Shown: in pieces, positions 15,216 to 25,368 of the stretch
Position numbering within the stretch: the first letter of the stretch is position 1
Layout: every line of letters starts with the position of its first letter
From: Rhizobium sp.
Lineage (GTDB): Bacteria; Pseudomonadota; Gammaproteobacteria; Burkholderiales; Thiobacillaceae
Assembly (NCBI GenBank): GCA_019459285.1
Contig: JAIBEL010000046.1
Coordinates: forward strand, 1-55,042
Direction: 5' to 3'
Length of the DNA: 55,042 nt
Translations under genes and position numbers: made by a program
The notes under the pieces: model-generated
What the model was told of the DNA's origin: nothing
Databases searched by the model: none
The model's input: only the letters and a program-made list of their open reading frames with translations

Positions 15216-17444
15216 ATGCTGTTTTCCAGAAAACCCCTCCCCTTCGCCCTTTCCCTTGCCATGTCGGCGATCTGGAACAATGCCGCCGCACAGAGCGATG
15301 TCTCGCCCGTCCTCCCGGAGACGCCGCTCATGACCGTCGTCGTCGTGGGCGCGCCCGATTCCACCGATGCCGACCTCAACAGCGTGACGCTGGATGCGGC
15401 AAGCCTGCAGCCCCTGCATGCCGCCACCAGCGACACGGCCAGCCTGCTGCGGGACGTTCCGGGTCTTAACCTCCAGGGCGCCGGCGGGGTGTCGAGCCTG
15501 CCGTCGATCCGCGGCCTGGGCGATGATCGCCTGCGCATCAAGGTCGATGGCATGGACTTGATCGCGTCCTGTCCCAACCACATGAACCCTGCCCTGTCCT
15601 ACATCGATCCCACCCGCGTCGATACCATCAAGGTATTCGCCGGCATCACGCCCGTCAGCGTCGGCGGCGACAGCATCGGCGGCACCCTCATCGTGGAGTC
15701 GGCCAGACCGCAATTCGCCCGCGCCGGCGAAGGCCTCCTCACCCGCGGCTCGGTCGGTACGTTCTACCGCAGCAACGGCAACGCCATGGGCGCCAATGCC
15801 GCCGTCACGGTGGCAGGCGAAAACCTCAGCGTGACCTATACCGGCTCGACCGCGCAGTCTGACAACTACAAGGCGGGCGACAACTTCAAGACGAACACGC
15901 TCACGGGACGACCCGGACATACGCTGCCGCTCGACGAAGTCGGCTCGTCCGCCTACCGGTCGATCAACCAGGCGCTCGCGATCGCGCTGCGCAACGAGAA
16001 TCACCTGTTCGATCTGAAGCTGGGCCGCCAGCACATTCCGTACGAGAATTTCCCGAACCAGCGCATGGACATGACCGACAACACGAGCGATCAGGTCAAT
16101 CTGGGCTACACCGGACAATACCAGTGGGGCGTTCTGAAGGCGCGCGTCTACCACGAGCAGACCCGACACGAAATGAACTTCGGCGACGACAAGCAGCTCG
16201 TGTACGGCACCGCCCCGGGCATGCCGATGAACTCCGAAGGGAAGACCACCGGCGTATCGGTCAACGCGGATATCCGGCTTTCCGAACGCGACACCGTGCG
16301 GGTCGGCAGCGAATATCAGGCCTATCGCCTGGACGACTGGTGGCCGCCGTCGGGGACGGGGGGCATGTCTCCGGGCACCTTCTGGAACATCAACGACGGC
16401 CGGCGCGACCGCTACGCCGTGTTCGGCGAATGGGAGGCGCGCCTCACGCCGCAATGGACCAGCCTGCTGGGGCTGCGCCACGAGACGGTCAGGATGGATG
16501 CGGGCGATGCCGCGGGCTACTGCACCAGCGGCATGTGCATGGGCAACCAGCTCGTCGATAGCGCCAGCTTCAACAGCCAGGCTCACAACAAGACCGACCG
16601 CAACTGGGACCTGACCGCGCTGGCGCGTTATACCCCGGACGCCACGCAGACCTACGAGGCGGGTCTCGCGCAAAAGACCCGTTCGCCCAATCTGTACGAA
16701 CGCTACACCTGGTCCACCTGGCCCATGGCGGCGATCATGAACAACTTCGTCGGCGACGGAAACGGCTATGTCGGCGATATCAACCTCAAGCCGGAGGTGG
16801 CGCATACCCTGAGTCTTGCTGCCGACTGGCACGATGCCCGGCAAAAGGTCTGGGGCGTGCGCATCGCGCCGTACTACACGCATGTCCGGGACTACGTCGA
16901 CGCACGCTGCAACGGCGCCAGCTGCCCCGACGGACAATTCAACGTGCTCAGGTACGTCAACCAGTCGGCCCGGCTGGTTGGCGTCGACCTCTCGGGCCAC
17001 CTCCTCGCCGCCAGCACACCGGCGTACGGCGATTTCACGGTGAGTGGCATCGTGAATGTCACCCGCGGCGAAAACCGGGATACGGGCGACAACCTGTACA
17101 ACATCATGCCGCTGAACGCGAAGCTGGCCCTGACGCAAAAACGGGGACGCCTGACCAACACGATCGAAGCGCAGTTTGTCGCGGCCAAACACACGGTCTC
17201 GGATATCCGGAACGAAGTGGAAACCAGCGGTTACAGCCTGGTCAACCTGCGCAGCAGCTACGCCTGGAAGCACGTCCGCCTCGATGTGGGCATCGACAAT
17301 GTGTTCGACAGGGGCTACGCGCTACCGCTGGGCGGCGCCTATGTCGGGCAGGGCATGACGATGTCCATCAATGGCATCCCCTGGGGCATCGCCGTGCCCG
17401 GGCCGGGCCGCTCGATCTATGCCGGCGTGAACTACCAGTTCTAG
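15216..17444 (+). CDS. TonB-dependent copper receptor (OprC/NosA family)
   Basis: A 742-residue outer-membrane receptor. After a signal peptide (about 1-25, ending NAAAQ) come a TonB box-like MTVVVVG, a plug domain (LLRDVPGLNLQGAGG, IRGLGDDRLRIKVDGM) and a 22-strand barrel ending in YAGVNYQF. The plug contains SCPNHMNP near residue 118, a Cys/His/Met cluster characteristic of OprC/NosA copper receptors. A Met/Cys-rich CTSGMCMG loop lies around residue 436. Start 16 kDa or so downstream of the longest open frame was chosen because the signal peptide begins there. It probably imports copper, or a copper chelate such as the matured RiPP; the latter is speculation. Confidence 0.9.
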   Translation: MLFSRKPLPFALSLAMSAIWNNAAAQSDVSPVLPETPLMTVVVVGAPDSTDADLNSVTLDAASLQPLHAATSDTASLLRDVPGLNLQGAGGVSSLPSIRGLGDDRLRIKVDGMDLIASCPNHMNPALSYIDPTRVDTIKVFAGITPVSVGGDSIGGTLIVESARPQFARAGEGLLTRGSVGTFYRSNGNAMGANAAVTVAGENLSVTYTGSTAQSDNYKAGDNFKTNTLTGRPGHTLPLDEVGSSAYRSINQALAIALRNENHLFDLKLGRQHIPYENFPNQRMDMTDNTSDQVNLGYTGQYQWGVLKARVYHEQTRHEMNFGDDKQLVYGTAPGMPMNSEGKTTGVSVNADIRLSERDTVRVGSEYQAYRLDDWWPPSGTGGMSPGTFWNINDGRRDRYAVFGEWEARLTPQWTSLLGLRHETVRMDAGDAAGYCTSGMCMGNQLVDSASFNSQAHNKTDRNWDLTALARYTPDATQTYEAGLAQKTRSPNLYERYTWSTWPMAAIMNNFVGDGNGYVGDINLKPEVAHTLSLAADWHDARQKVWGVRIAPYYTHVRDYVDARCNGASCPDGQFNVLRYVNQSARLVGVDLSGHLLAASTPAYGDFTVSGIVNVTRGENRDTGDNLYNIMPLNAKLALTQKRGRLTNTIEAQFVAAKHTVSDIRNEVETSGYSLVNLRSSYAWKHVRLDVGIDNVFDRGYALPLGGAYVGQGMTMSINGIPWGIAVPGPGRSIYAGVNYQF

Positions 17445-17480
17445 GAGCATCGCAGCGGGTTTTATCCCCGCCGCGAATCC

Positions 17481-17517
17481 GAGCCCCGCGCACTGTGTGC
17501 ACGGGGCTCGTTTCATT
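17481..17517 (+). terminator. Terminator after the copper receptor gene
   Basis: GAGCCCCG at 17481-17488 pairs with CGGGGCTC at 17502-17509, extended inward by a GCAC/GTGC pair after one mismatch, with a TGT loop. A moderately T-rich GTTTCATTT follows. It lies 37 bases past the receptor stop. Confidence 0.6.
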
Positions 17518-17550
17518 TCAACGCCCCACATTCGACGGCCGGCGGCAGGC

Positions 17551-17608
17551 AAAAAAATCCCGCCGGAGAGGCGGGACAGACTTGGAGCAGAGCGCGGGTA
17601 AAACGCCT
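17551..17608 (-). ncRNA. Possible small RNA ending in a strong orphan terminator
   Basis: A minus-strand terminator has a seven-bp TCCCGCC/GGCGGGA stem (17558-17576) and seven T (17551-17557), with no minus-strand gene upstream of it. The next 120 bases only hold the regB leader on the other strand. A weak promoter, TTGTGC (17637-17642), 16 bases and TTTAAA (17615-17620), would give a transcript of about 58 bases starting near 17608. Terminator is convincing; the RNA itself is a prediction. Confidence 0.35.
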
Positions 17609-17698
17609 GCACACTTTAAAAGACGGCACGCGGTGCGCACAATTGGACAAATTGCCGCAGCCCGCGGCACCCGGCGACACGGGTATTACAATGCCGCC

Positions 17699-18955
17699 AT
17701 GTCGTCAGCGACCGATTCCACCCTGTTGTCCACTCTGCCCGCACGTGCGCTGCTGGGGCGTCTGTTGGCGGTGCGCCTCTCGCTGATCGGTGGCTGGGCA
17801 GCCGGCATCGTCTGGCTGCACTGGGGCCTGCGCATCCCGATGCCGCTGTTGCCGATGGGTGCAGTCCTGCTGCTCATGGGCATGTTCTCGCTCACCACGG
17901 CATGGCGGTTGCGGATGGACTTGCCCGCCACCCAGATGGAGTTTCTGGCCCACCTGCTCGCTGACCTCACCGCGTTTGCGGTGCTGGTGTTTTTCAGCGG
18001 CGGAGTAACCAACCCGTTCGTCTCGCTCATGCTGGTGCCCGTCGTCATCGCGGCGATCAGCCTGCGCCCCCGCTGGGTGTGGCTGCTGGCGGCGGTGGCA
18101 GGGGGCTTCTACGGCCTGCTGCTGTTCTATTTCCAGCCGCTCGCCGTGACCGACCCGATCGCCGCCTACGGCATGCATCTGGGCGGCATGTGGTTCAACT
18201 TCCTCATCAGCGCGGGGTTGATCGCCTTCTTCGTCACCCGCATGCATGCCGCCCTGCGCACGCGCGACCAGGAGTTGTCCGCGCTACGCGAAAAACAGCT
18301 GCGCGACGAACGCATCGTCGCGCTCGGCACGCAGGCCGCGCTGGCCGCGCACGAGCTCGCCACGCCCCTTGCCACCATCCAGACCACGGCACACGAGCTC
18401 GCGCGCGAATTCGCCAACGACCCCGACATCGGCGCCGATTGCCATCTGCTCGAAAAACAGGCCCAGGCCTGCAAACAGATCCTCACCCAGCTTGCCGCAC
18501 GCGCCCAGGACAGTGCGGCGACCGCCCATCCGCTCGATGGCTGGCTCGCCGCCCTGGTCGAGCGCTGGCAAGTGCTGCGCCCCGACGCCCATGTCAGCCT
18601 CACGCTGCTGGACGACAACCGCGATTTCATCCCGCCCGAGGGCCTGGAGCAGGCAATCCTGAATGTGCTGAACAATGCGGCCGACGTGTCGCCCCATGCC
18701 GTCGAATTCGCGGCCACGGCCAGCCGCGACGCGCTGGCGATCGATATCGCAGATCGCGGTCCCGGCTTTACGCCCGAACAGAAGGCGCAGGCGGGACGTG
18801 TGCTGTTCAGCGGCAAGCCAGGGCGCGGCTGGGGCATGGGCCTCGCGCTCACCCACGCCACACTGGAACGGATTGGCGGCACGCTGACCCTGGCCGAACG
18901 CAACGGTGGCGGTACCCGCGTGCGCATCACCTTGCCCTGGACACATCCCGTATGA
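17699..18955 (+). CDS. regB: Redox sensor histidine kinase, RegB/PrrB/ActS family
   Basis: A 418-residue membrane kinase. Six hydrophobic segments occupy about residues 15-180, with the ubiquinone-site motif FFSGGVTNPF near residue 100. The H-box is ALAAHELATPLATI with His218. A Cys at 258 in QACKQIL matches the redox-active Cys of RegB. N, G1 and G2 boxes follow (NVLNNAADVS, DRGPGF, GWGMGLAL). These features identify the RegB branch rather than generic kinases. It overlaps regA by ATGA. RegB responds to quinone redox state and phosphorylates RegA to control respiration, carbon and electron metabolism. The start lacks a good ribosome binding site. Confidence 0.92.
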   Translation: MSSATDSTLLSTLPARALLGRLLAVRLSLIGGWAAGIVWLHWGLRIPMPLLPMGAVLLLMGMFSLTTAWRLRMDLPATQMEFLAHLLADLTAFAVLVFFSGGVTNPFVSLMLVPVVIAAISLRPRWVWLLAAVAGGFYGLLLFYFQPLAVTDPIAAYGMHLGGMWFNFLISAGLIAFFVTRMHAALRTRDQELSALREKQLRDERIVALGTQAALAAHELATPLATIQTTAHELAREFANDPDIGADCHLLEKQAQACKQILTQLAARAQDSAATAHPLDGWLAALVERWQVLRPDAHVSLTLLDDNRDFIPPEGLEQAILNVLNNAADVSPHAVEFAATASRDALAIDIADRGPGFTPEQKAQAGRVLFSGKPGRGWGMGLALTHATLERIGGTLTLAERNGGGTRVRITLPWTHPV

Positions 18956-19485
18956 ACATGAAATTGCTGATCGTCGAAGACGACACCGACTTTGCGGCGG
19001 CCCTGTCGCGCGCCATGGGCAAGCGCGGCTTCGAGACGGCCGTGGCACACAATGCAGTGGAAGCCCGATCCGTGGCCGCGGCGTTTTCCCCCAGCCATGC
19101 CGTCGTCGATCTGAAGCTGCCCGGCGAATCGGGGCTGGCTGTCGTGGCCGCGCTCGCCGCGCGCACGCCCGCTCCTGCCATCGTGGTGCTCACCGGCTAC
19201 GCCAGCATCGCCACCGCCGTCGAGGCGGTCCGCCTGGGTGCACGACACTACCTGGCGAAACCGGCGGATGCCGACGAGATCCTCGCCGCGCTCATGCGCG
19301 ACCAGCCGGATGCGGCGCTGGAAGTCAGTCCCGAACCGCTGTCCGTGGCACGGCTGGAATGGGAGCATATCCAGAAGGTGCTGAACGAACACGACGGCAA
19401 CATCTCGGCCACCGCGCGCGCATTGAAGATGCACCGCCGGACCCTGCAGCGCAAACTCGACAAAAACCCGCCGAAGGCGGGTTGA
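18952..19485 (+). CDS. regA: Response regulator RegA/PrrA
   Basis: A 177-residue two-domain regulator. The receiver (1-115) has the acidic DD pair at 10-11, phosphoacceptor Asp53 in VVDLKLPGESG, Thr in VVLTGYASI and Lys in YLAKPAD. A short Pro/Glu linker leads to a Fis-type helix-turn-helix, NISATARALKMHRRTLQRKL, typical of RegA. It is coupled to regB by a four-base overlap; a second ATG at 18958 is possible. The last codons overlap a hairpin that serves as terminator of the convergent uppP gene. Confidence 0.93.
   Translation: MNMKLLIVEDDTDFAAALSRAMGKRGFETAVAHNAVEARSVAAAFSPSHAVVDLKLPGESGLAVVAALAARTPAPAIVVLTGYASIATAVEAVRLGARHYLAKPADADEILAALMRDQPDAALEVSPEPLSVARLEWEHIQKVLNEHDGNISATARALKMHRRTLQRKLDKNPPKAG
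19461..19483 (-). terminator. uppP terminator embedded in the regA coding end
   Basis: AACCCGCC (19465-19472) and GGCGGGTT (19476-19483) form an eight-bp stem with a GAA loop. On the minus strand it is followed by a T run, giving a classical Rho-independent terminator 25 bases after the uppP stop. It encodes the last residues of RegA (NPPKAG), so one sequence serves both as coding region and as opposite-strand terminator. Confidence 0.8.
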
Positions 19486-19507
19486 ACACCGGGTCCGTTA
19501 GCGCAGG

Positions 19508-20338
19508 CTAGCCGCCGTTGCCCCAGTCGACCCATCCGGTATACGCCGTCAGCAGCACCAACAGGCCGAACACGATGCGATACCAGGCGAACACCGTGAA
19601 ATCGTGGCGGCTGACGAAACGGATCAGGCCGCGCACCGCCAGCAGGGCGCTGATGAACGAAGCCGCGCTGCCCACTGCAAACAGGCCGATGTCGTCCACG
19701 CTGAAAAGATGCCGGTTCTTGAAGACGTCGTAGAAGGTCGCGGCGAACATGGTCGGGATCGCGAGGAAGAACGAGAACTCCGTCGCCGTCTTGCGCGACA
19801 GGCCGAAAAACAGGCCGCCGATGATGGTCGCCCCTGAACGCGAGGTGCCGGGAATCATTGCCAGCGCCTGCGCAAATCCGACTTTCAAGGCATCGCGCCA
19901 GGTCATGTCGTCGACCGTTTCCGCACGGATGACGTGCTTGCGCCGTTCCGCCCACAAAATCAGCACGCCGCCGATGATCAGCGCGGAAGCGACGACGATG
20001 GGGTTGAACAGGTAGTGCTTGATCTGCTTGATGAAGAGGAAGCCCAGCACCGCCGCAGGCAGGAAGGCCACGATCAGGTTGATCGCCAGCCGCTGCGAGG
20101 CCGGCTCGGTCGTGACGTTGACCAGCGCGTGCCCGAGGCGCGCCCGGTATTCCCACACCACCGCCAGGATCGCCGCGAACTGGATCGCGATCTCGAACAC
20201 CTTGCCCTTGTCGTCGTTGAAGTTGAGCAGCTGTCCGACCAGGATCAGGTGCCCGGTGCTGGACACCGGCAGGAACTCGGTCAGGCCCTCGACGATGCCG
20301 AGGATGAACGCGTGCAGAAGGATGGTGGGATCGGTCAT
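19508..20338 (-). CDS. uppP: Undecaprenyl-diphosphatase
   Basis: A 276-residue polytopic membrane phosphatase of the BacA/UppP family, which recycles undecaprenyl diphosphate for cell wall synthesis and gives bacitracin tolerance. The family signatures are plain: [20 protein letters not shown] at residues 14-33 and [21 protein letters not shown] near residue 165, which hold the catalytic Glu and Ser/Arg residues. Length is normal. It stands alone, with its own terminator inside regA and another terminator separating it from the upstream diguanylate cyclase gene. Confidence 0.96.
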   Translation of the reverse strand: MTDPTILLHAFILGIVEGLTEFLPVSSTGHLILVGQLLNFNDDKGKVFEIAIQFAAILAVVWEYRARLGHALVNVTTEPASQRLAINLIVAFLPAAVLGFLFIKQIKHYLFNPIVVASALIIGGVLILWAERRKHVIRAETVDDMTWRDALKVGFAQALAMIPGTSRSGATIIGGLFFGLSRKTATEFSFFLAIPTMFAATFYDVFKNRHLFSVDDIGLFAVGSAASFISALLAVRGLIRFVSRHDFTVFAWYRIVFGLLVLLTAYTGWVDWGNGG

Positions 20339-20355
20339 GGCAAGGGTCTGGGCAT

Positions 20356-20383
20356 GAAAAAAGGCGCGCCGGTCTGGCGCGCC
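20356..20383 (-). terminator. Terminator of the diguanylate cyclase gene
   Basis: GGCGCGCC at 20363-20370 and at 20376-20383 form a perfect eight-bp stem with a five-base loop. The minus strand then reads six T (20357-20362). It lies about 50 bases past the stop at 20432. Confidence 0.85.
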
Positions 20384-20431
20384 TGCGGATTATACGCGGA
20401 GGCCACAGCGTCTTTGTGACCCCGCAGGCCG

Positions 20432-22159
20432 TCAGGAAATGGAAGCCGGCTCGGCCGGACAGGCGGTCACCCGGTTCCTGCCCTGTTGCTTGGACTGGTA
20501 AAGACAATCGTCAGCGCAGGCGATCAATGCATCCAGCGTCAACTGCAGCGGCGTGCGCTGGGCGATGCCAAAACTTGCCGTCACGGCGCTCGTGCCCGCC
20601 TCATTCGGAACGCGCATGCCCGCGATCGCGGCACGCAGCCGCTCCGCCAGATTTGTCGCCTCATCCCGATCGGTTTCGGGCAGGAACACGATGAACTCCT
20701 CGCCCCCCCAGCGGGCCAGCACATCGCCCAGGCGGATGGACTGCCTGAGGATGGCCGCGGTCGCCTTCAGCACTTCGTCGCCGTGCGCGTGGCCATAGGC
20801 GTCGTTGACCTGTTTGAACAGATCGATGTCAAGCAGCATGACCGACGTAGGATGCCCGTGGCGAATAGCGTGGCTCCACAGTGCGCCAGTCTTGTCGTAA
20901 AAGGCACGCCGGTTGTTCAATCCGGTCAGCGGGTCCATTTGCGCCAGCCGTTCGGCACGCAACCGTTCTTCCTGGCCGACGCGCAGCTGGTAGGCCAGTG
21001 CCAAGGCAAGCAGTGTGGCGTCGAGCTGCATGCCGATTTCCACGGCACGGAACGTCCAGCTGTTGTGCGGGATGAAGCCCCAGACCGACAAGGTCGTCAG
21101 CAGGGCGCCCACCATGGCCGCGAGGGCAGCCATGAGGAAATATTGCGCCGGTTTCTGCCCGGTGCGGACCGAGATGATGCCCAGCAACAGCATGATGCTG
21201 CTGAACAGGAACGCGAAGACGAATGCGTCCAGCAGTGCATATTTCTGGCTGCCCCGCAGGATGGTCGCCACCAGCAGAATGCCGAAGATGACGCAAAACC
21301 CGATGACCGCCTTGCGCACTCGCGGGAAATACACCTGCAGATCGAGAAAGCGGATGGCAAACAGCAGGCCGGACACGCCATACAGGAACATCAGGACCGG
21401 GTTGGACCATTGCTGCCAGTTGGTCGAATCGGGCCAGAACCAGGCGAAACCATGACCGGTATAGGCGACGTTCATGGCGACGAACATCGCCAGGTAGAGC
21501 GCATAGTACAGGTAGCGCGAGCTACGGAGGCTGGCGAAAAGAATGGCGTTATACGCCATCAGGGCGAGCAGGAAGCCATAGACGATGCCGTAGCTGAACT
21601 CCTGCTGCATTTGCCTGAGCCGCGACGTTTCCGGGCTCAACAGATAGATCGGCGCGACCATGGGGTCGGGCGTCTCCAGGCGGATGAACACGTCGCTGGT
21701 CCCCGGCTTGAACGTATGGTCGAACACGAAGTAACGGCTGTCGACCGGACGTTGCGCGAAGGGCAGCGTATCGCCGGCCCGGTACCGTTCGACCGTGCTG
21801 CCGCGATACTGGACGTAGACCTCGACCTGATCGAGCCAGGCGATTTCGATGGACAACCTTTTCTGCAGCGGTGCGGCGGTCGGGTTATCTACCGCAAAAT
21901 GGATCCACGCAGGCTTCGAACCAATGCCGAAATTCAGGACCGGGCTGTTCCCCGGGGAGAATTGCCCTTCCTGATAGGCCGCAATCGCGGCCGGCAGGGT
22001 AAGCCGCCCGTCCTGCTCTTTCAGAAACTCCGTCGACAGGCCAATGGCCGATTCATGATCGAGGACGGCCGACAGCGGAGCCGCAGCCACCGGTGCGCTG
22101 CTCAGCCATGCCAGCATGGCGGCGAGCCGAAAGACCCATCTGAATAATCTGCTGTGCAA
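20432..22159 (-). CDS. Membrane diguanylate cyclase with 7TMR-DISM sensor
   Basis: A 575-residue protein. It has a signal peptide (1-27), an extracytoplasmic DISM-type carbohydrate-binding-like domain (about 30-180), seven transmembrane helices (about 190-390) and a C-terminal GGDEF domain. The active site is GGEEF. An RLGD inhibitory site five residues before it and MLLDIDLFKQVND are intact, so an active, feedback-inhibited cyclic-di-GMP synthase is expected. The start codon is TTG at 22159; no better start gives a complete signal peptide. The gene begins 28 bases after thiC in the same direction, so read-through from the TPP-controlled transcript is possible. Confidence 0.9.
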   Translation of the reverse strand: MHSRLFRWVFRLAAMLAWLSSAPVAAAPLSAVLDHESAIGLSTEFLKEQDGRLTLPAAIAAYQEGQFSPGNSPVLNFGIGSKPAWIHFAVDNPTAAPLQKRLSIEIAWLDQVEVYVQYRGSTVERYRAGDTLPFAQRPVDSRYFVFDHTFKPGTSDVFIRLETPDPMVAPIYLLSPETSRLRQMQQEFSYGIVYGFLLALMAYNAILFASLRSSRYLYYALYLAMFVAMNVAYTGHGFAWFWPDSTNWQQWSNPVLMFLYGVSGLLFAIRFLDLQVYFPRVRKAVIGFCVIFGILLVATILRGSQKYALLDAFVFAFLFSSIMLLLGIISVRTGQKPAQYFLMAALAAMVGALLTTLSVWGFIPHNSWTFRAVEIGMQLDATLLALALAYQLRVGQEERLRAERLAQMDPLTGLNNRRAFYDKTGALWSHAIRHGHPTSVMLLDIDLFKQVNDAYGHAHGDEVLKATAAILRQSIRLGDVLARWGGEEFIVFLPETDRDEATNLAERLRAAIAGMRVPNEAGTSAVTASFGIAQRTPLQLTLDALIACADDCLYQSKQQGRNRVTACPAEPASIS

Positions 22160-22187
22160 GTTCGGCTGCCGGTCGTGTGCCTGGATG

Positions 22188-24170
<1,983 letters not shown>

Positions 24171-24206
24171 TCAGCCTCGCTATTTAGTCCACGGGAGGCC
24201 TGTCAG

Positions 24207-24294
24207 CCTCCCTACGGCGGTTTCAACCGCATCAGGTTCGAAGGGTATGTCTCACTCCATTCGGCGTGACGGCCGTCCGGAGACCCCTGGCGAG
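24207..24294 (-). promoter_or_regulatory. TPP riboswitch (THI element) of thiC
   Basis: Read on the minus strand the leader has the TPP aptamer landmarks in order: CCAGGGGTCTCC, TGAGACATACCC, GAACCTGATGCGGTT, and ACCGCCGTAGGGAGG. The 3' side flows into a hairpin (GGGAGGC/GCCTCCC at 24193-24212) with no T run, which suggests control of translation or Rho access rather than simple intrinsic termination. Thiamine pyrophosphate should repress thiC. Confidence 0.92.
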
Positions 24295-24370
24295 CGGCTC
24301 AAGGTAGCGGAATTGTGGAATAATTGCAAGGCAATCCCCCATCTAACTTATTGATATTCAAGGGTACCGC

Positions 24371-25024
24371 ATGGACATGGAACAGGCGCGCTACAACATG
24401 GTGGAACAGCAGATCCGCCCCTGGGATGTACTGAATCAGGATGTGCTCGACCTGCTGTTCAAGGTGCGCCGCGAGGATTTCGTGCCCGAAGCGCACCGTG
24501 CGCTGGCCTTCGTCGACATGGAAATCCCGCTCGGCCACGGCCAGTCGATGTGGACGCCCCGGCTGGAGGCGCGCGCGCTCCAGGAACTCGTCATCCGCCC
24601 CACCGACCGCGTGCTGGAAATCGGCACCGGCAGCGGCTACCTCACGGCGCTCCTGGCCGCCCAGGCCGCCGAGGTGGTGTCGGTCGACATCGTGCCCGAA
24701 TTCACCGCGGCCGCCACGCAGAAACTGCGGGCACACGGCTTCGACAATGTCGCGCTGCATCCCGGCGATGCCGCCCACGACTGGCCTGATGAAGCCGGCT
24801 TCGACGTCATCGTGCTCACCGGCTCGACACCGCTATTGTCGGACGCCTTCCGCCGCCGCCTCCACGTGGGCGGTCGCCTGTTCGCCATCGTCGGCGAGGC
24901 GCCGGTGATGCAGGCGCAACTCATCACCTGCACCGCCCCCGGCGCCGCACGTAGCGTGACGCTGTTCGAGACCTGCGTGGCGCCGCTGCTCAACGCGCCG
25001 CATCCTGCCGCCTTCGTATTCTGA
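24371..25024 (+). CDS. Protein-L-isoaspartate O-methyltransferase family protein
   Basis: A 217-residue methyltransferase of the PCMT family. It has YNMVEQQIRPWDVLN at the N-terminus, RREDFVPEAHRALAF, and motif I as VLEIGTGSGYLTALLA near residue 80, followed by SVDIVPEF. It is the Pcm-like protein commonly found ahead of tolC in betaproteobacteria, where activity on isoaspartyl residues is not established. It shares one base with the rhodanese gene (TGATG). A modest AGGG site precedes ATG 24371. It is divergent from thiC. Confidence 0.88.
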   Translation: MDMEQARYNMVEQQIRPWDVLNQDVLDLLFKVRREDFVPEAHRALAFVDMEIPLGHGQSMWTPRLEARALQELVIRPTDRVLEIGTGSGYLTALLAAQAAEVVSVDIVPEFTAAATQKLRAHGFDNVALHPGDAAHDWPDEAGFDVIVLTGSTPLLSDAFRRRLHVGGRLFAIVGEAPVMQAQLITCTAPGAARSVTLFETCVAPLLNAPHPAAFVF

Positions 25025-25341
25025 TGCGCCAGTTTCGCCCGCCCGAACTCGCCGCCCACATCCAGTCCGGTCATACGCCGGTGCTGCTCGATGTGCGCGA
25101 ACCGTGGGAATGGAATCTCTGCCGCCTGCCCGGCGCGATCCTGATTCCGATGCGCGAACTGCCGGCACGCCTGTCGGAGCTGAACAAGGATGCCGAAACA
25201 GTAGTCATCTGCCATCATGGCGTACGCAGCTATCACGCGGCGCGCTATCTGGAGACGGCCGGGTTTGTCGACGTCGTCAACCTCGCGGGCGGCGTCGCCG
25301 CCTGGGCCGACGAAGTCGATCCGGCCATGCCGCGCTACTGA
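25024..25341 (+). CDS. Single-domain rhodanese-like sulfurtransferase
   Basis: A 105-residue rhodanese domain. It contains LLDVREPWEWNLCRLPGAILIPMREL and the active-site loop CHHGVRS with Cys near residue 66, followed by LAGGVAAWADEVD at the C-terminus. The Cys is present, so sulfur transfer is possible. It sits between the Pcm-like gene and tolC with a one-base overlap upstream and 27 bases downstream. Its physiological acceptor cannot be told from the sequence. Confidence 0.9.
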   Translation: MRQFRPPELAAHIQSGHTPVLLDVREPWEWNLCRLPGAILIPMRELPARLSELNKDAETVVICHHGVRSYHAARYLETAGFVDVVNLAGGVAAWADEVDPAMPRY

Positions 25342-25368
25342 ATACCCTCTATCTAGGACTGAATCATC

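Noticed and set aside
14493-17273. 926-residue open frame on the minus strand across the copper receptor
   Set aside because: Antisense shadow of a high-GC gene; the plus strand encodes a complete, motif-bearing receptor and the minus frame resembles no protein.
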